A stretch of 64,000 bases of DNA from assembly GCF_004765815.2 (NCBI RefSeq), contig NZ_ML974129.1, positions 1-64,000 of the forward strand, written 5' to 3'. The notes under the pieces are model-generated. The model ran no database searches. It was not told the DNA's origin and saw only the letters and a list, made by a program, of their open reading frames with translations. Numbering within the stretch: position 1 is the first letter of the stretch; every line of letters begins with the position of its first letter. Shown here in pieces: positions 18,016 through 25,780 of this stretch. Origin of the DNA: Halorussus salinus (GTDB lineage Archaea > Halobacteriota > Halobacteria > Halobacteriales > Haladaptataceae). The translations under genes were made by a program, and so were the position numbers.

Positions 18016-18333
18016 TTAGGCTGCTGTCGCACTCGGCGGTGCGCGGAGGACTTCGTAGTCGCCGCCCTCTCGGACGCCGATTATCGCCCACTCGTACTCC
18101 GGGTCGGTCCGTCGGAGATGCCGACGAAGCTCGGACGCGCGGTCGCTCCACGTTACGAAACAGCGTAACTCGCCGTCGTCCGGAGTCGTCTCTGAGTCGG
18201 TCAGGGCCGTGACGCGAACGACCCGCCACTTCCGTTCGGCTCGGAACTCGTCACCGTCGCCGGAGACGGTGTAGCCCAAGTCGGAGAAGATGGTCCTCGC
18301 CTGTTCGATGGGCGGTGTGCTAACAGTGGCCAT
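18016..18333 (-). CDS. small haloarchaeal protein of unknown function
   Basis: 105-aa soluble acidic protein. It begins MATVSTPPIEQARTIFSDLGYTV and alternates predicted helices and strands; the core VTALTDSE and ELRCFVTWSD looks like a compact alpha/beta domain. I recognise no motif or function. Codon use is typical haloarchaeal, which supports a real gene. It lies 44 nt downstream of the next minus-strand gene and may share its transcript. Confidence 0.7.
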   Translation of the reverse strand: MATVSTPPIEQARTIFSDLGYTVSGDGDEFRAERKWRVVRVTALTDSETTPDDGELRCFVTWSDRASELRRHLRRTDPEYEWAIIGVREGGDYEVLRAPPSATAA

Positions 18334-18377
18334 CCATGTGGACCTTACACGGACGAGGTAATAAACTTTCTTGCGAC

Positions 18378-18911
18378 CTACCGGAGTCGGAGCGTCGGGT
18401 CGCGGTGTTGAGACGCGAACTCCTCGATTTCGTCGTTCTGTCGCAGTTCCTTGATTCGCTGACGTGCGGTCTCGTTGTCGATGCCCGCGACGGTCTGGGC
18501 CACCCGCAACACCTTCGGTTGGGGAACGCCCCGCTCGTCCGTGACCGCTTCGCGCTGGTCGCCTTCCGCTTCGGTGACTTCCCTCTGAATCACCGCTATC
18601 ACGTCGCGGATGTCGCCGCTGTCGGAAATCGACTCGTGCCAGTCGGCCGGATAGGCGCTGAGTCGGCCGTCACCGAGGTCGTAGAGTCGTCCGCCTTCCT
18701 CCCACCGGTCGCTGTCGGTGAGTCGTTCGTCTATCGCGTCGAGGTCCACGTCGAAGTAGACTGCGTCGGCGTAGGCCGCGAGTAGTTCGCGGTCGATTCC
18801 CCGCCCCTCGTCTCGGTGGTGGGCCTCGATGGTTTGGACGAACTCCGGAAACGTGAGCGTCTCGCTGTGGCTATCGAGTTCTTCCACCACTTCCTCGCGT
18901 ACGTCTGTCAT
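18378..18911 (-). CDS. haloarchaeal protein with winged-helix-like C-terminus
   Basis: 177-aa acidic protein of unknown function. The N-terminal part (1-100) is helical with an internal DLGDGRLSAYPADWHE segment. The C-terminal part (about 125-170) reads PKVLRVAQTVAGIDNETARQ and RIKELRQNDEIEEFA, which resembles a helix-turn-helix or winged-helix fold with a recognition helix, so DNA binding is possible. The frame stays open upstream of 18911, but the ATG at 18911 begins the part with consistent haloarchaeal composition. Confidence 0.72.
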   Translation of the reverse strand: MTDVREEVVEELDSHSETLTFPEFVQTIEAHHRDEGRGIDRELLAAYADAVYFDVDLDAIDERLTDSDRWEEGGRLYDLGDGRLSAYPADWHESISDSGDIRDVIAVIQREVTEAEGDQREAVTDERGVPQPKVLRVAQTVAGIDNETARQRIKELRQNDEIEEFASQHRDPTLRLR

Positions 18912-18978
18912 AGTAGTGGTTCGGGAAAAGCGGGCAAAAGCCGACTGGCCGAATCGACGGCGGTTGGCTCCGGCCGTC

Positions 18979-19218
18979 TCACTCGTGGGCCGCGTCCCAC
19001 TCGGTCGGCTTCCGGACGTTCCCGCAGACGTTGCACTCGATGCGGCCCATCGAGTCCATCGCGTTGTCGATTCGCTCGCAGTTGCCACAGAGGTAGCCGT
19101 AGCGGTTCTCGCGGGCGTCGTCGCCGTAGACGACGAAGAACGGTCCCCTCGACCCGCGGTCGCCCTCGTCGCGGGCCACGTACACCGTCCGGCCGTCTGT
19201 CGTCGTGGTCGCGTCCAT
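18979..19218 (-). CDS. small zinc-ribbon protein (DUF5816-like)
   Basis: 79-aa protein with two CxxC knuckles, YLCGNCERI (about 43-51) and IECNVCGNVRKP (about 60-71), that should bind one zinc. The N-terminal half is a short strand-rich segment including GPFFVVYGDD. I recall a haloarchaeal family of this layout named DUF5816. No function is known. It lies 67 nt upstream of the winged-helix-like gene on the same strand. Confidence 0.8.
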   Translation of the reverse strand: MDATTTTDGRTVYVARDEGDRGSRGPFFVVYGDDARENRYGYLCGNCERIDNAMDSMGRIECNVCGNVRKPTEWDAAHE

Positions 19219-19326
19219 CGCCTCCGCGTAGGCGGTCCGGGCGTTTAGGCACTCCGGACCCGCCCGAAACGATTCCGCCGAACCGTCCCGAAGGAATCAT
19301 ATCGCGGGGCTGGCAACGCCGACCCA

Positions 19327-20739
19327 ATGGCTCCCCGCCTCGTCCACTACTCCGACGTGGAGAACGTCTACGACACCCCCGAGCGCGCGGGGCGACTCGC
19401 CGGTCTCCTCCGGGAACTCGGTGGCGACGACGCCCTCCTCGCGGGGTCGGGCGACAACACCTCGCCGGGCGTCCTCGCGCTGGTCGAGGAGGGCGCGCAG
19501 GCGCTCGACTTCTTCGCGGCGGTCGAACCCGACGTGGAGACGTTCGGCAACCACGAGTTCGACCACGGCACGGCACCGCTCCGGGACCTCGTGGCCTCCT
19601 CGCCCCAGACGTGGGTCAGCGCGAACGTCTGGCGAGACCGGCCCGACGAGACGGCGGACGCGGACGGCCGAGACCGCCAGCGGTTCGGCGCGGACGCGGG
19701 CGTCGTCCCCTCGACGGTCGTCGAGGCCGACGGCGAGACGGTCGGATTCGTCGGCGTCACGACCGAGCGCACGGGGTCGATAAACCCGGAGGCGACCGAC
19801 ATCGAGTTCACCGACCCGATAGCGGCGGCCCGCGACGCGCTGGCCGACCTCGACGCCGACTATCGGGTTCTCGTCTCGCACCTCGGCCAGCGCGACGAGG
19901 AGCTAGCCCGCGCCGTCGAGGCCGACGCCATCCTCGGCGGTCACGTCCCGACCGAGCGACGCGACCGCATCGACGGGACGCTCCTCACTCGCCCCGGCGA
20001 CGGCGGGTCGGTCGTCCTCGAAGTGGACCTCGGGTCGGGCGAGGTGACGCGCCACAACGTCGCGGACGCGCCGATACACGAGGAGGTCGCCGACGCGATG
20101 CGCGCGAGGCTCGCCGAGACGGGCCTGAACGACGTGGTAGGGACGGTCGAAGAACCCATCTGTCGGAAGGAGACGACGCTGTTCGGCGGCGAGTGCCGAC
20201 TCGGGAACTTCGTCGCCGATGCCTACCGCTGGGAGACCGACGCCGAGGTGGGTCTCCAGAACAGCGGCGGGGTCCGGACCGGCGACGACCTGACCGGGGA
20301 GATTACCGCGGCGGACCTCGTGAGCGTCACGCCCTTCGAGGAGCGCGTCGTCGTCGCCGAGGTGCCCGGCGACGACCTCCGGGCGGCCTTCGAGTGGGCC
20401 GCCAGCCCCGATTTGGGCTTCGCCGAGGAGGGCTGGTGGCACGCGCAGGTCAGCGGCGCGACGGTCGCGTGGGACCCCGACGCCCACCGCGTCGAGTCGG
20501 TCGCTGTCGGCGGCGAACCGGTGGCCGACGACCGGACCTACTCGGTCGCGCTCTCGGATTACGTCCTCCACACCGACGACGAGTTCCCGTCGCTCCGGGA
20601 GTCTCAGCGGGTCGAGACCGCGGGCATTCAGTACGAGGTGCTGGTCGAGTACGCCCGCGAAACCGGCGTCGCACCCGAACTCGACGGCCGAATCGCGGAC
20701 GGTAGCGACCCGGAGCGACCGCGAGTAACCGAGAGGTAA
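19327..20739 (+). CDS. 5'-nucleotidase/UshA-type metallophosphatase
   Basis: 470-aa bifunctional metallophosphatase family protein. The N-terminal calcineurin-like domain has HYSDVEN, a GSGDNT block, GNHEFDHG (about 77-84) and an LVSHLGQ/GGHV pair for two metal ions. The C-terminal 5'-nucleotidase domain (about 260-440) has GGECRLGNFVADA and LQNSGGVR for nucleotide binding. Bacterial UshA is exported, but no signal peptide is visible here, so this protein is probably cytoplasmic. Substrates may be nucleotides, UDP-sugars or cyclic nucleotides. Confidence 0.88.
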   Translation: MAPRLVHYSDVENVYDTPERAGRLAGLLRELGGDDALLAGSGDNTSPGVLALVEEGAQALDFFAAVEPDVETFGNHEFDHGTAPLRDLVASSPQTWVSANVWRDRPDETADADGRDRQRFGADAGVVPSTVVEADGETVGFVGVTTERTGSINPEATDIEFTDPIAAARDALADLDADYRVLVSHLGQRDEELARAVEADAILGGHVPTERRDRIDGTLLTRPGDGGSVVLEVDLGSGEVTRHNVADAPIHEEVADAMRARLAETGLNDVVGTVEEPICRKETTLFGGECRLGNFVADAYRWETDAEVGLQNSGGVRTGDDLTGEITAADLVSVTPFEERVVVAEVPGDDLRAAFEWAASPDLGFAEEGWWHAQVSGATVAWDPDAHRVESVAVGGEPVADDRTYSVALSDYVLHTDDEFPSLRESQRVETAGIQYEVLVEYARETGVAPELDGRIADGSDPERPRVTER

Positions 20740-20766
20740 AAGGGGCCGGGCGGCGTCTCCGAAGAC

Positions 20767-21171
20767 GTGACTCGCGTCGTCGTCCCCGTCAGGTATCCGC
20801 TCACCGAACACTCCGAGCGAACGCTCGCGGAGGCCATCCGCGTCGCCGACGAGCGCGACGCGGCGCTCACCGTCCTGCACGTCAACCTCTACCACCGCGG
20901 GCGAGAGGTGTCGCGCACCGAGTTGAAGCGCGCGGTCGAATCGGCGTTCGACCGGATTCCCCACTCGCGGTACGTCGTCCGCGAGGGGTTTCTGGTCGAG
21001 GAGACCATCCTCGAAGAGGTCGCGGCCGAGAAGGCCGACGTGGTCGTCATCGGCCACAAGCAGGCGGGTCGCTGGCGGCGGATGCTCCGGAAGCTGACCT
21101 CCGACCCCGACATCGAGGGGTACCTCCGCGAGCAACTCGACGCCGAAGTCGTCACGGTCGGGCGCGACTGA
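20767..21171 (+). CDS. universal stress protein family (UspA)
   Basis: 134-aa single-domain Usp. It starts TRVVVPVRYPLTEHS, has VLHVNLYHRG, and the late block VVVIGHKQAGRWRRMLRK stands where ATP-binding Usps carry GxxGxxxx, so nucleotide binding is uncertain. It starts with GTG at 20767, 27 nt after the metallophosphatase, and may be cotranscribed with it. Confidence 0.88.
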   Translation: MTRVVVPVRYPLTEHSERTLAEAIRVADERDAALTVLHVNLYHRGREVSRTELKRAVESAFDRIPHSRYVVREGFLVEETILEEVAAEKADVVVIGHKQAGRWRRMLRKLTSDPDIEGYLREQLDAEVVTVGRD

Positions 21172-21195
21172 CGGGCGAGGCGCGGCCGCGTCCGT

Positions 21196-22242
21196 TCAGT
21201 CCGGCGAGTCGAACTCCTCGGGCGAGTCGAACTCCTCGGGCGAGTCGAACTCCTCGGGCGAGTCGAACTCCTCGGGCCGCGGCCGAGTGTCGCTCTCGCC
21301 GTCGGGGTGAGGTCGCTTTTCGTCGTCCGGGCGGGGGCGCTCCTCGGTCTCCGTGACCGCCACGCTGGCGGTGCCGCTGGTCTCGTCGAACACGAGGTGG
21401 CTGTGGGGGTAGGCGATTTCCACGTCGGCGTCGTCGAGTTGGTCCCAGACTTGCTCTTGAATCTTCGACTCGACCCGACCCACGTAGTAGGGGTCTTTCA
21501 CCCAGTAGCGCAGGTCCAACAGGACGCCGTGGTCGGCGTACTCCTTGATGTACGCGACCGGGGCGGAGGGGTAGCGCGCGCTCCCGATGCGGATGTCCGG
21601 TCCGCCCTCCACGACCTCGGTCGTCTCGCGGGCCGCCCGCTCCATGATGGCGCGGGCCTGCTCCAAGTCGCCCTCGTAGGTCACGAGCAGTTCCAGCGAG
21701 AGCCGCGACCGGGTGTCCTCCGCCGAGAAGTTGATCACGTCCCGGTCGCGCATGTTCGAGTTCGGAATCACGAGGAAGGTGTTTTCGAGCGTGAAAATCT
21801 TGGTGTACCGGAGCGTGATGTCCTCGACGTAGCCCCGCTGGTTGCGGTCCACGAGTTCTATCATGTCGCCGATTTCGTAGGGCTGGTCGGCCAGCAGAAA
21901 GAGGCCGTTGATGACGCTCCCGATGATGGGCGCGAGGACCAGACCCAACACCGCGGAGAAGACCGTGACCGAAAGCAGAATGTCGCCCGGTCTGAGTCCG
22001 AACTGGTTCGCGGCGACCGACGCCGCGAGTACCATCACGATGCCCCGTAACCCGCCCAGAACCGTCTTGGTCAGGCTCGGGCGCTGGAACCGCCGGGCGA
22101 CGGGTCGGCCGAGAAACCGTATCAGGAGCTGGCTCCCGTACCACGCGACCACGAGTATCAGCGCGGCCGTCAGGTAGCTCTCGCCGGGGAGGCTCCTGTA
22201 GGTCTCCAAGAACTGCTCGATAGCCTCGGCGACCGTGACCAT
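21196..22242 (-). CDS. MscS-family mechanosensitive channel
   Basis: 348-aa channel that should open on hypo-osmotic shock and release solutes, important for a halophile facing dilution. Hydrophobic segments lie at about 24-43, 62-80 and 88-118; the last is Ala/Gly/Leu-rich pore-lining TM3 running into ADQPYEIGDMIEL (118-130). The MscS beta domain follows (about 131-185) and a cytoplasmic alpha/beta domain (about 186-285). The tail (320-348) is four repeats of PEEFDS. Start 22242 (MVTVAEAIEQ) precedes the first membrane helix; the longer frame runs into the divergent PAC2 gene. Confidence 0.92.
   Translation of the reverse strand: MVTVAEAIEQFLETYRSLPGESYLTAALILVVAWYGSQLLIRFLGRPVARRFQRPSLTKTVLGGLRGIVMVLAASVAANQFGLRPGDILLSVTVFSAVLGLVLAPIIGSVINGLFLLADQPYEIGDMIELVDRNQRGYVEDITLRYTKIFTLENTFLVIPNSNMRDRDVINFSAEDTRSRLSLELLVTYEGDLEQARAIMERAARETTEVVEGGPDIRIGSARYPSAPVAYIKEYADHGVLLDLRYWVKDPYYVGRVESKIQEQVWDQLDDADVEIAYPHSHLVFDETSGTASVAVTETEERPRPDDEKRPHPDGESDTRPRPEEFDSPEEFDSPEEFDSPEEFDSPD
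21204..21275. repeat. four tandem 18-bp repeats at the 3' end of mscS
   Basis: Four identical copies of an 18-bp unit (gcgagtcgaactcctcgg) run head to tail. In the minus-strand frame each encodes PEEFDS, giving an acidic C-terminal tail. Because 18 is a multiple of 3, gain or loss of a unit keeps the frame, so this tail may vary in length between strains. Confidence 0.95.
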
Positions 22243-22404
22243 GCCACCAACCTTTCCCGGCGTTGGCAAAACGCTTTCGCCCGAGGGAGCGCGGGTCGCT
22301 CGTCGCTCCTCGGTTAGTCGCCACACTCCCGGCCACCGGACAGCGCCCGACCACGAACAGCGACCCCGCAAAGACCTAAGAGCTGGTTCGTCGTACGTGT
22401 CGAT

Positions 22405-23148
22405 ATGAGTAGCGAGCCGCGTTCTGTAGGCGCTTCGTTTGAAATCGACGCCCACGACCTCCAAGAGACGGTCGTCGTCGGATTCTCACAGTTCGGGCTT
22501 GCGGGCCTGACCGCGGTGGACTACCTCGTGGACCACCTCGACTTCGACGAGGTCGGCCACATCACGGCCGACCAACTCCCCGCCATCACGCCCTTCGAGA
22601 ACGGCCAGCCGCGCCACCACACTCGCGTCTTCTCCCACGAAGGGGCGGGCCTGTCGCTCCTCGTCGGCGAACTGTTCGTCCCGGCGTGGGCGGCCCAACC
22701 GTTCAGCGAGGCCGTGCTGGAGTGGACCGAAGCCGAGGGCATCGAGGAGGTCACGGTCCTCCACGGCGTCACGATTCCCCACGCGCCCGACGAGCATCAG
22801 GTGTTCTACGTCGCCACCGAGGACTACCGCGAGCATCGCCTCGCCGACACCGAGATACCCCCGATGGGACGCGGGTTCCTCGACGGCGTGAACGCCGAAC
22901 TCGTGGCCCGCGGGATGGAGTCAGACCTCCGGACCGCGACGCTCGTCACGCCGGTCCACGCCCAAGCCCCGGACGTGGAGGCCGCGATTCGACTCCTCGA
23001 CGCGACCCAGCGAATCTACGGTCTCGACGTGGACACCGGCCCGCTGGAGGAGTTCGCCGCCGAGATACAGGGCTACTACGAGGGTCTCGCCGAACGACTC
23101 ACCGAGCGCGCCGAAACCGAGGGACCGGAAGACCGGATGTACATGTAG
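22405..23148 (+). CDS. PAC2 family protein (proteasome assembly chaperone-like)
   Basis: 247-aa soluble protein of the PAC2 superfamily. Family features are the N-terminal TVVVGFSQFGLAGLTAVDYLVDH block, the HVTADQLPAI-like segment (HITADQLPAI), VTVLHGVTIPH, and the IRLLDATQRIYGLDVD block with a C-terminal helix. Eukaryotic relatives help assemble proteasomes; the archaeal role is unproven. It is divergent from mscS, with 162 nt between start codons. Confidence 0.88.
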   Translation: MSSEPRSVGASFEIDAHDLQETVVVGFSQFGLAGLTAVDYLVDHLDFDEVGHITADQLPAITPFENGQPRHHTRVFSHEGAGLSLLVGELFVPAWAAQPFSEAVLEWTEAEGIEEVTVLHGVTIPHAPDEHQVFYVATEDYREHRLADTEIPPMGRGFLDGVNAELVARGMESDLRTATLVTPVHAQAPDVEAAIRLLDATQRIYGLDVDTGPLEEFAAEIQGYYEGLAERLTERAETEGPEDRMYM

Positions 23149-23152
23149 AACC

Positions 23153-23202
23153 TTTTGCCGCGCTCGGAGAGTCGCCGCTGGCGACTCTCCTCGCTGGCAA
23201 AA
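23153..23202. repeat. 50-bp palindrome just after the PAC2 stop codon
   Basis: Outer arms TTTTGCC (23153-23159) and GGCAAAA (23196-23202) enclose an 11-bp perfect stem GGAGAGTCGCC (23166-23176) with GGCGACTCTCC (23180-23190) and a 3-nt GCT loop. It begins 4 nt after the stop codon of the PAC2 gene, so it may act as a terminator or mRNA-end structure. Confidence 0.8.
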
Positions 23203-23227
23203 CGTTCATGAAAAACACTGCGTCACC

Positions 23228-23260
23228 CCCTCAGAAGCGCCTGCGGCGCTTCTTCGAGGG
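23228..23260. repeat. 14-bp inverted repeat with TGC loop
   Basis: AGAAGCGCC (23233-23241) pairs with GGCGCTTCT (23245-23253) around TGC, extended by CCCTC (23228-23232) with GAGGG (23256-23260) past a 2-nt bulge. Confidence 0.8.
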
Positions 23261-23286
23261 TTCCTTGGTCCGCTCGCTCGTGGCTC

Positions 23287-23309
23287 AGCGCGGCGCTTCG
23301 CGCCGCGCT
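23287..23309. repeat. 10-bp inverted repeat with TTC loop
   Basis: AGCGCGGCGC (23287-23296) and GCGCCGCGCT (23300-23309) form a perfect hairpin with a 3-nt loop, the third of its type within 160 bp. Confidence 0.8.
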
Positions 23310-23327
23310 CTCGCCCCTCGTTCGCGG

Positions 23328-23364
23328 TCGTCTGCTGGTGCGAACCGCATCGTCTGCTGGTGCG
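23328..23364. repeat. 15-nt direct repeat, two copies, 22-nt period
   Basis: The sequence tcgtctgctggtgcg occurs at 23328-23342 and again at 23350-23364. It lies next to the palindromes and has no coding reading. Confidence 0.85.
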
Positions 23365-23610
23365 TGCCGCAGTTCCGTTGGCACACTCCCGATTCGTCTG
23401 GGTTCCCCGCTCCCGAGAGTTTATAAACGAAGCCGGGACGAACTCGTGGCGTGCCGACTCGTCGCGTCCTCTTCGGCCTCGCTTGCCTGCTCGTTCGGGT
23501 CGCTCAGCGACTGGTGGACGGGTTTTGCTCGGACACTACGCAGAGGATGAAACTCGTTTTCGGAAGTCGGTGCTACTCGAAATCGGATAAATCATTTACC
23601 CGTAGAGAGT

Positions 23611-24678
23611 ATGGCCTCTCACATGAGTTCGGACGACCTCTACGCGACGATGGAGAAAGTCGGGGACCGGTTCGACCTCGGCGAGTACGAAATCGACGCC
23701 TACCTCACCGTGTTGGAACACGGCGACCTCACCGCGAGCCAGATAGCCGACCGCACCGATATCCCGCAACCCCGCGTCTACGACACCGTGCGGAGCCTCA
23801 GCGACCGCGGACTGGTCGAGTTGCGCGAGTCCCGACCGATGAAGGTCATCGCGGTGGACCCCGACGAGGCGTTCTCGGGCATCCAGTCGTCGCTGATGGA
23901 CATGGTGTCGGAACTCGAAGCCCGCTACACCGCGCCCGCCAGAGAAACCGAGGCCGTCTCGCTGGTCAAGTCGCGCTCGACCATCCTCCGGTACTTGGAG
24001 GAGGTCATCGCCGAAGCCGAGTTCGAACTCGCGCTCTCGCTGACCCCGGACCTGCTGGAGCGGTTTTCCGACGAGTTGAGCGCGGCCATCGACGAGGGCG
24101 TCAGCGTCGAGTTGCTGGTCACGCCCGCCTCGGAAGCGCCCGACCCCGCGGAGTTCGACTACCTCGACGTGGCGACCACCGCCCGCGCTCGCCGGGGTAT
24201 CACCACGCCCGTCATCGCGGTCGCGGACGGCGAGTACTCCATCTACGCCACCCAAGACGCCCTGCGCGACGACGAGGACCGCTACGGCGTCATTTTCAAC
24301 CGCTCGGCGCTCGGCTTTCTCGTCTCGGGATTCTTCGGCACGGTCCTCTGGACCACCGCCGAGCGCACCCTCTCGACCGACGGCGAGGACCGCCCGTTCC
24401 CCCGCCGGTACGCCTCCATCCGGCGCTGTGTGAAGGAGTTACAGGAACTCGACGGCGACTTCTACGCCACCATCGAGGGCCGGGATATCGAGACCGGTTC
24501 GTCCCGAATCGTGGAAGGAGAGGTCGTCGGCTTCTCGTTCGAGGCGGGCGAGCGCGTCGCCGGGATGAAGATAGAGACCGCCGACGGCGTGGTCACGGTC
24601 GGCGGGCAGGTCGCGGCGCTCGAAGACGTGGAAGCCCACGAAATCCGAATCGGACGGAACAGTCCGCCCGCGCGCTGA
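23611..24678 (+). CDS. TrmB-family sugar-responsive transcription regulator
   Basis: 355-aa regulator. The N-terminal TrmB winged helix (about 20-85) has [28 protein letters not shown] split over helices and the recognition region [19 protein letters not shown] linker helix (90-115) leads to the sugar-binding regulatory domain (about 120-350) with a C-terminal beta-rich part. TrmB proteins bind sugars and control their uptake and catabolism. A sugar ABC importer begins 2.3 kb downstream on the same strand, so it is the natural candidate regulator. Start 23611; an internal ATG at 23623 is possible. Confidence 0.92.
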   Translation: MASHMSSDDLYATMEKVGDRFDLGEYEIDAYLTVLEHGDLTASQIADRTDIPQPRVYDTVRSLSDRGLVELRESRPMKVIAVDPDEAFSGIQSSLMDMVSELEARYTAPARETEAVSLVKSRSTILRYLEEVIAEAEFELALSLTPDLLERFSDELSAAIDEGVSVELLVTPASEAPDPAEFDYLDVATTARARRGITTPVIAVADGEYSIYATQDALRDDEDRYGVIFNRSALGFLVSGFFGTVLWTTAERTLSTDGEDRPFPRRYASIRRCVKELQELDGDFYATIEGRDIETGSSRIVEGEVVGFSFEAGERVAGMKIETADGVVTVGGQVAALEDVEAHEIRIGRNSPPAR

Positions 24679-24699
24679 CGGAGAGTCGGTCAGCGCCCG

Positions 24700-25653
24700 C
24701 TACTCGAAGGTGTAGAGTCGCGCGTCGCAGTCGGCACAGGCCAACACGTCGTCGGGCGCGTCGGCTTGGGTCCCGCCCGGCCCGCCACAGCAGTCTACTT
24801 CTGTCGCCTCCTCGACCGGGCCGTCACAGACCGGACAGGCCCGCAGGAGCGTCCGGAGCGGTCCGGCGGCCTGCGCCCGGCGCGTCGCGTCGAGGTCGGT
24901 CTCGTCGGCTAGCGTCCGGACCGCGCTCGCCTCCGCGACGGCGACCGGTCGGGTGAGCCAACTTTCAGCGGCGGGGTCGTCGCTCCCGTCGGAGACGACG
25001 AACCACCGGTCGTCGTCGCCGGACCAGTTGCCCGACTCGACTACCTCCACGACGCTCTCGTCGGGGGCGACCTCCCGGAGCGCGGCCGCGAGCTGGTCGT
25101 CGTCCCGCGCTCGTAGCGTCTCCATCTCCGCGCGCCACGCCTCGCGGAACTCGTCGGCCAGCGCGACCGCCTCGCCGTCGGCGACGACCACGCCGCGGTC
25201 GAGGAGCGCCGCGAGGACTGCTTCTCCGGCGTCCTCCTCGGTCTCGTCGCCGAGCGACCCCGACGCGCCCGGAGCGGACTCGGCGGGCTTCGGCTCGTCC
25301 GGACTCTCGGGGTCTCCTCGGGCGTCCGAATCGTCCCGCGCGTCGGGTCCGCTCGTCGCGCCGAGGGTCCGGGACGCGCGGTCGGGCGCGGGGTCGTCGT
25401 GGCCGAAGAGGTCGCCGGGGAGGTACGAGACCAGTTTCGGCGCGAATTTGGGCGTGTAGGGGACCAGATACCCGCGGACCGCGATGGCCGCCGCGCCGAT
25501 AGCTCCGAGACCGGCCGCGAGCAGACGCGAGCGTCGGCGCGCGACGACCGCGGCTGCGACGAGGAGTACCGCGCTGTTGACGACGGTGCAGGGCCAACAC
25601 CGGCGGTCGCCCGTGTGCGAGGGGTCCCGGAGCCGGTCGTAGAGGGAGTCCAT
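24700..25653 (-). CDS. haloarchaeal membrane protein with C-terminal zinc fingers
   Basis: 317-aa protein of unknown function. The N-terminus has a CWPC pair (C19, C22) and two hydrophobic segments (about 24-38 and 42-60). A long Ser/Asp/Pro-rich linker (about 85-135) leads to a soluble domain (about 138-265). The C-terminus holds ACPVCDG, a DCCGG group and ACADCDARL, probably one or two zinc knuckles. The ATG at 25653 was chosen because the frame upstream is only the antisense of the reductase gene. It is divergent from the aldo/keto reductase. Confidence 0.75.
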   Translation of the reverse strand: MDSLYDRLRDPSHTGDRRCWPCTVVNSAVLLVAAAVVARRRSRLLAAGLGAIGAAAIAVRGYLVPYTPKFAPKLVSYLPGDLFGHDDPAPDRASRTLGATSGPDARDDSDARGDPESPDEPKPAESAPGASGSLGDETEEDAGEAVLAALLDRGVVVADGEAVALADEFREAWRAEMETLRARDDDQLAAALREVAPDESVVEVVESGNWSGDDDRWFVVSDGSDDPAAESWLTRPVAVAEASAVRTLADETDLDATRRAQAAGPLRTLLRACPVCDGPVEEATEVDCCGGPGGTQADAPDDVLACADCDARLYTFE

Positions 25654-25780
25654 GGCCGACGTTTCGGGGGCGGTGGGCTTCGGTTTTCCGGACGCGGCGT
25701 CGTTTTCGTTCCGGAGCCTTGCCCCTCCCCACACGGTTTTGTCGGGCGTCGCCGTAGCAGACCGCGTGCCAGAGACAGAC

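Larger units (their letters stand above)
23149..23610. other. 462-nt intergenic region rich in palindromes
   Basis: No gene was found. The left two thirds contain three near-perfect palindromes and a 15-nt direct repeat (listed separately). A symmetric TTTATAAA lies at 23420-23427 and could act as a TATA box in either direction. A weaker TATA-like gataaatc near 23585-23592 precedes the TrmB start by about 23 nt. Confidence 0.7.

Noticed and set aside
16727-18229. 500-aa minus-strand frame opposite the aminotransferase
   Set aside because: Antisense shadow without a recognisable domain; the plus strand carries all PLP-enzyme motifs.
18816-20705. 629-aa plus-strand frame across several genes
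   Set aside because: Arg/Pro/Gly-rich shadow of the metallophosphatase in another frame and antisense of small genes.
21204-21275. CRISPR-like array
   Set aside because: The 18-bp repeats are contiguous without spacers and encode the in-frame tail of mscS.
23451-24956. 501-aa plus-strand frame placed about 27 nt after TTTATAAA
   Set aside because: The spacing is suggestive, but the product is Arg-rich and overlaps the well-supported TrmB gene in another frame.
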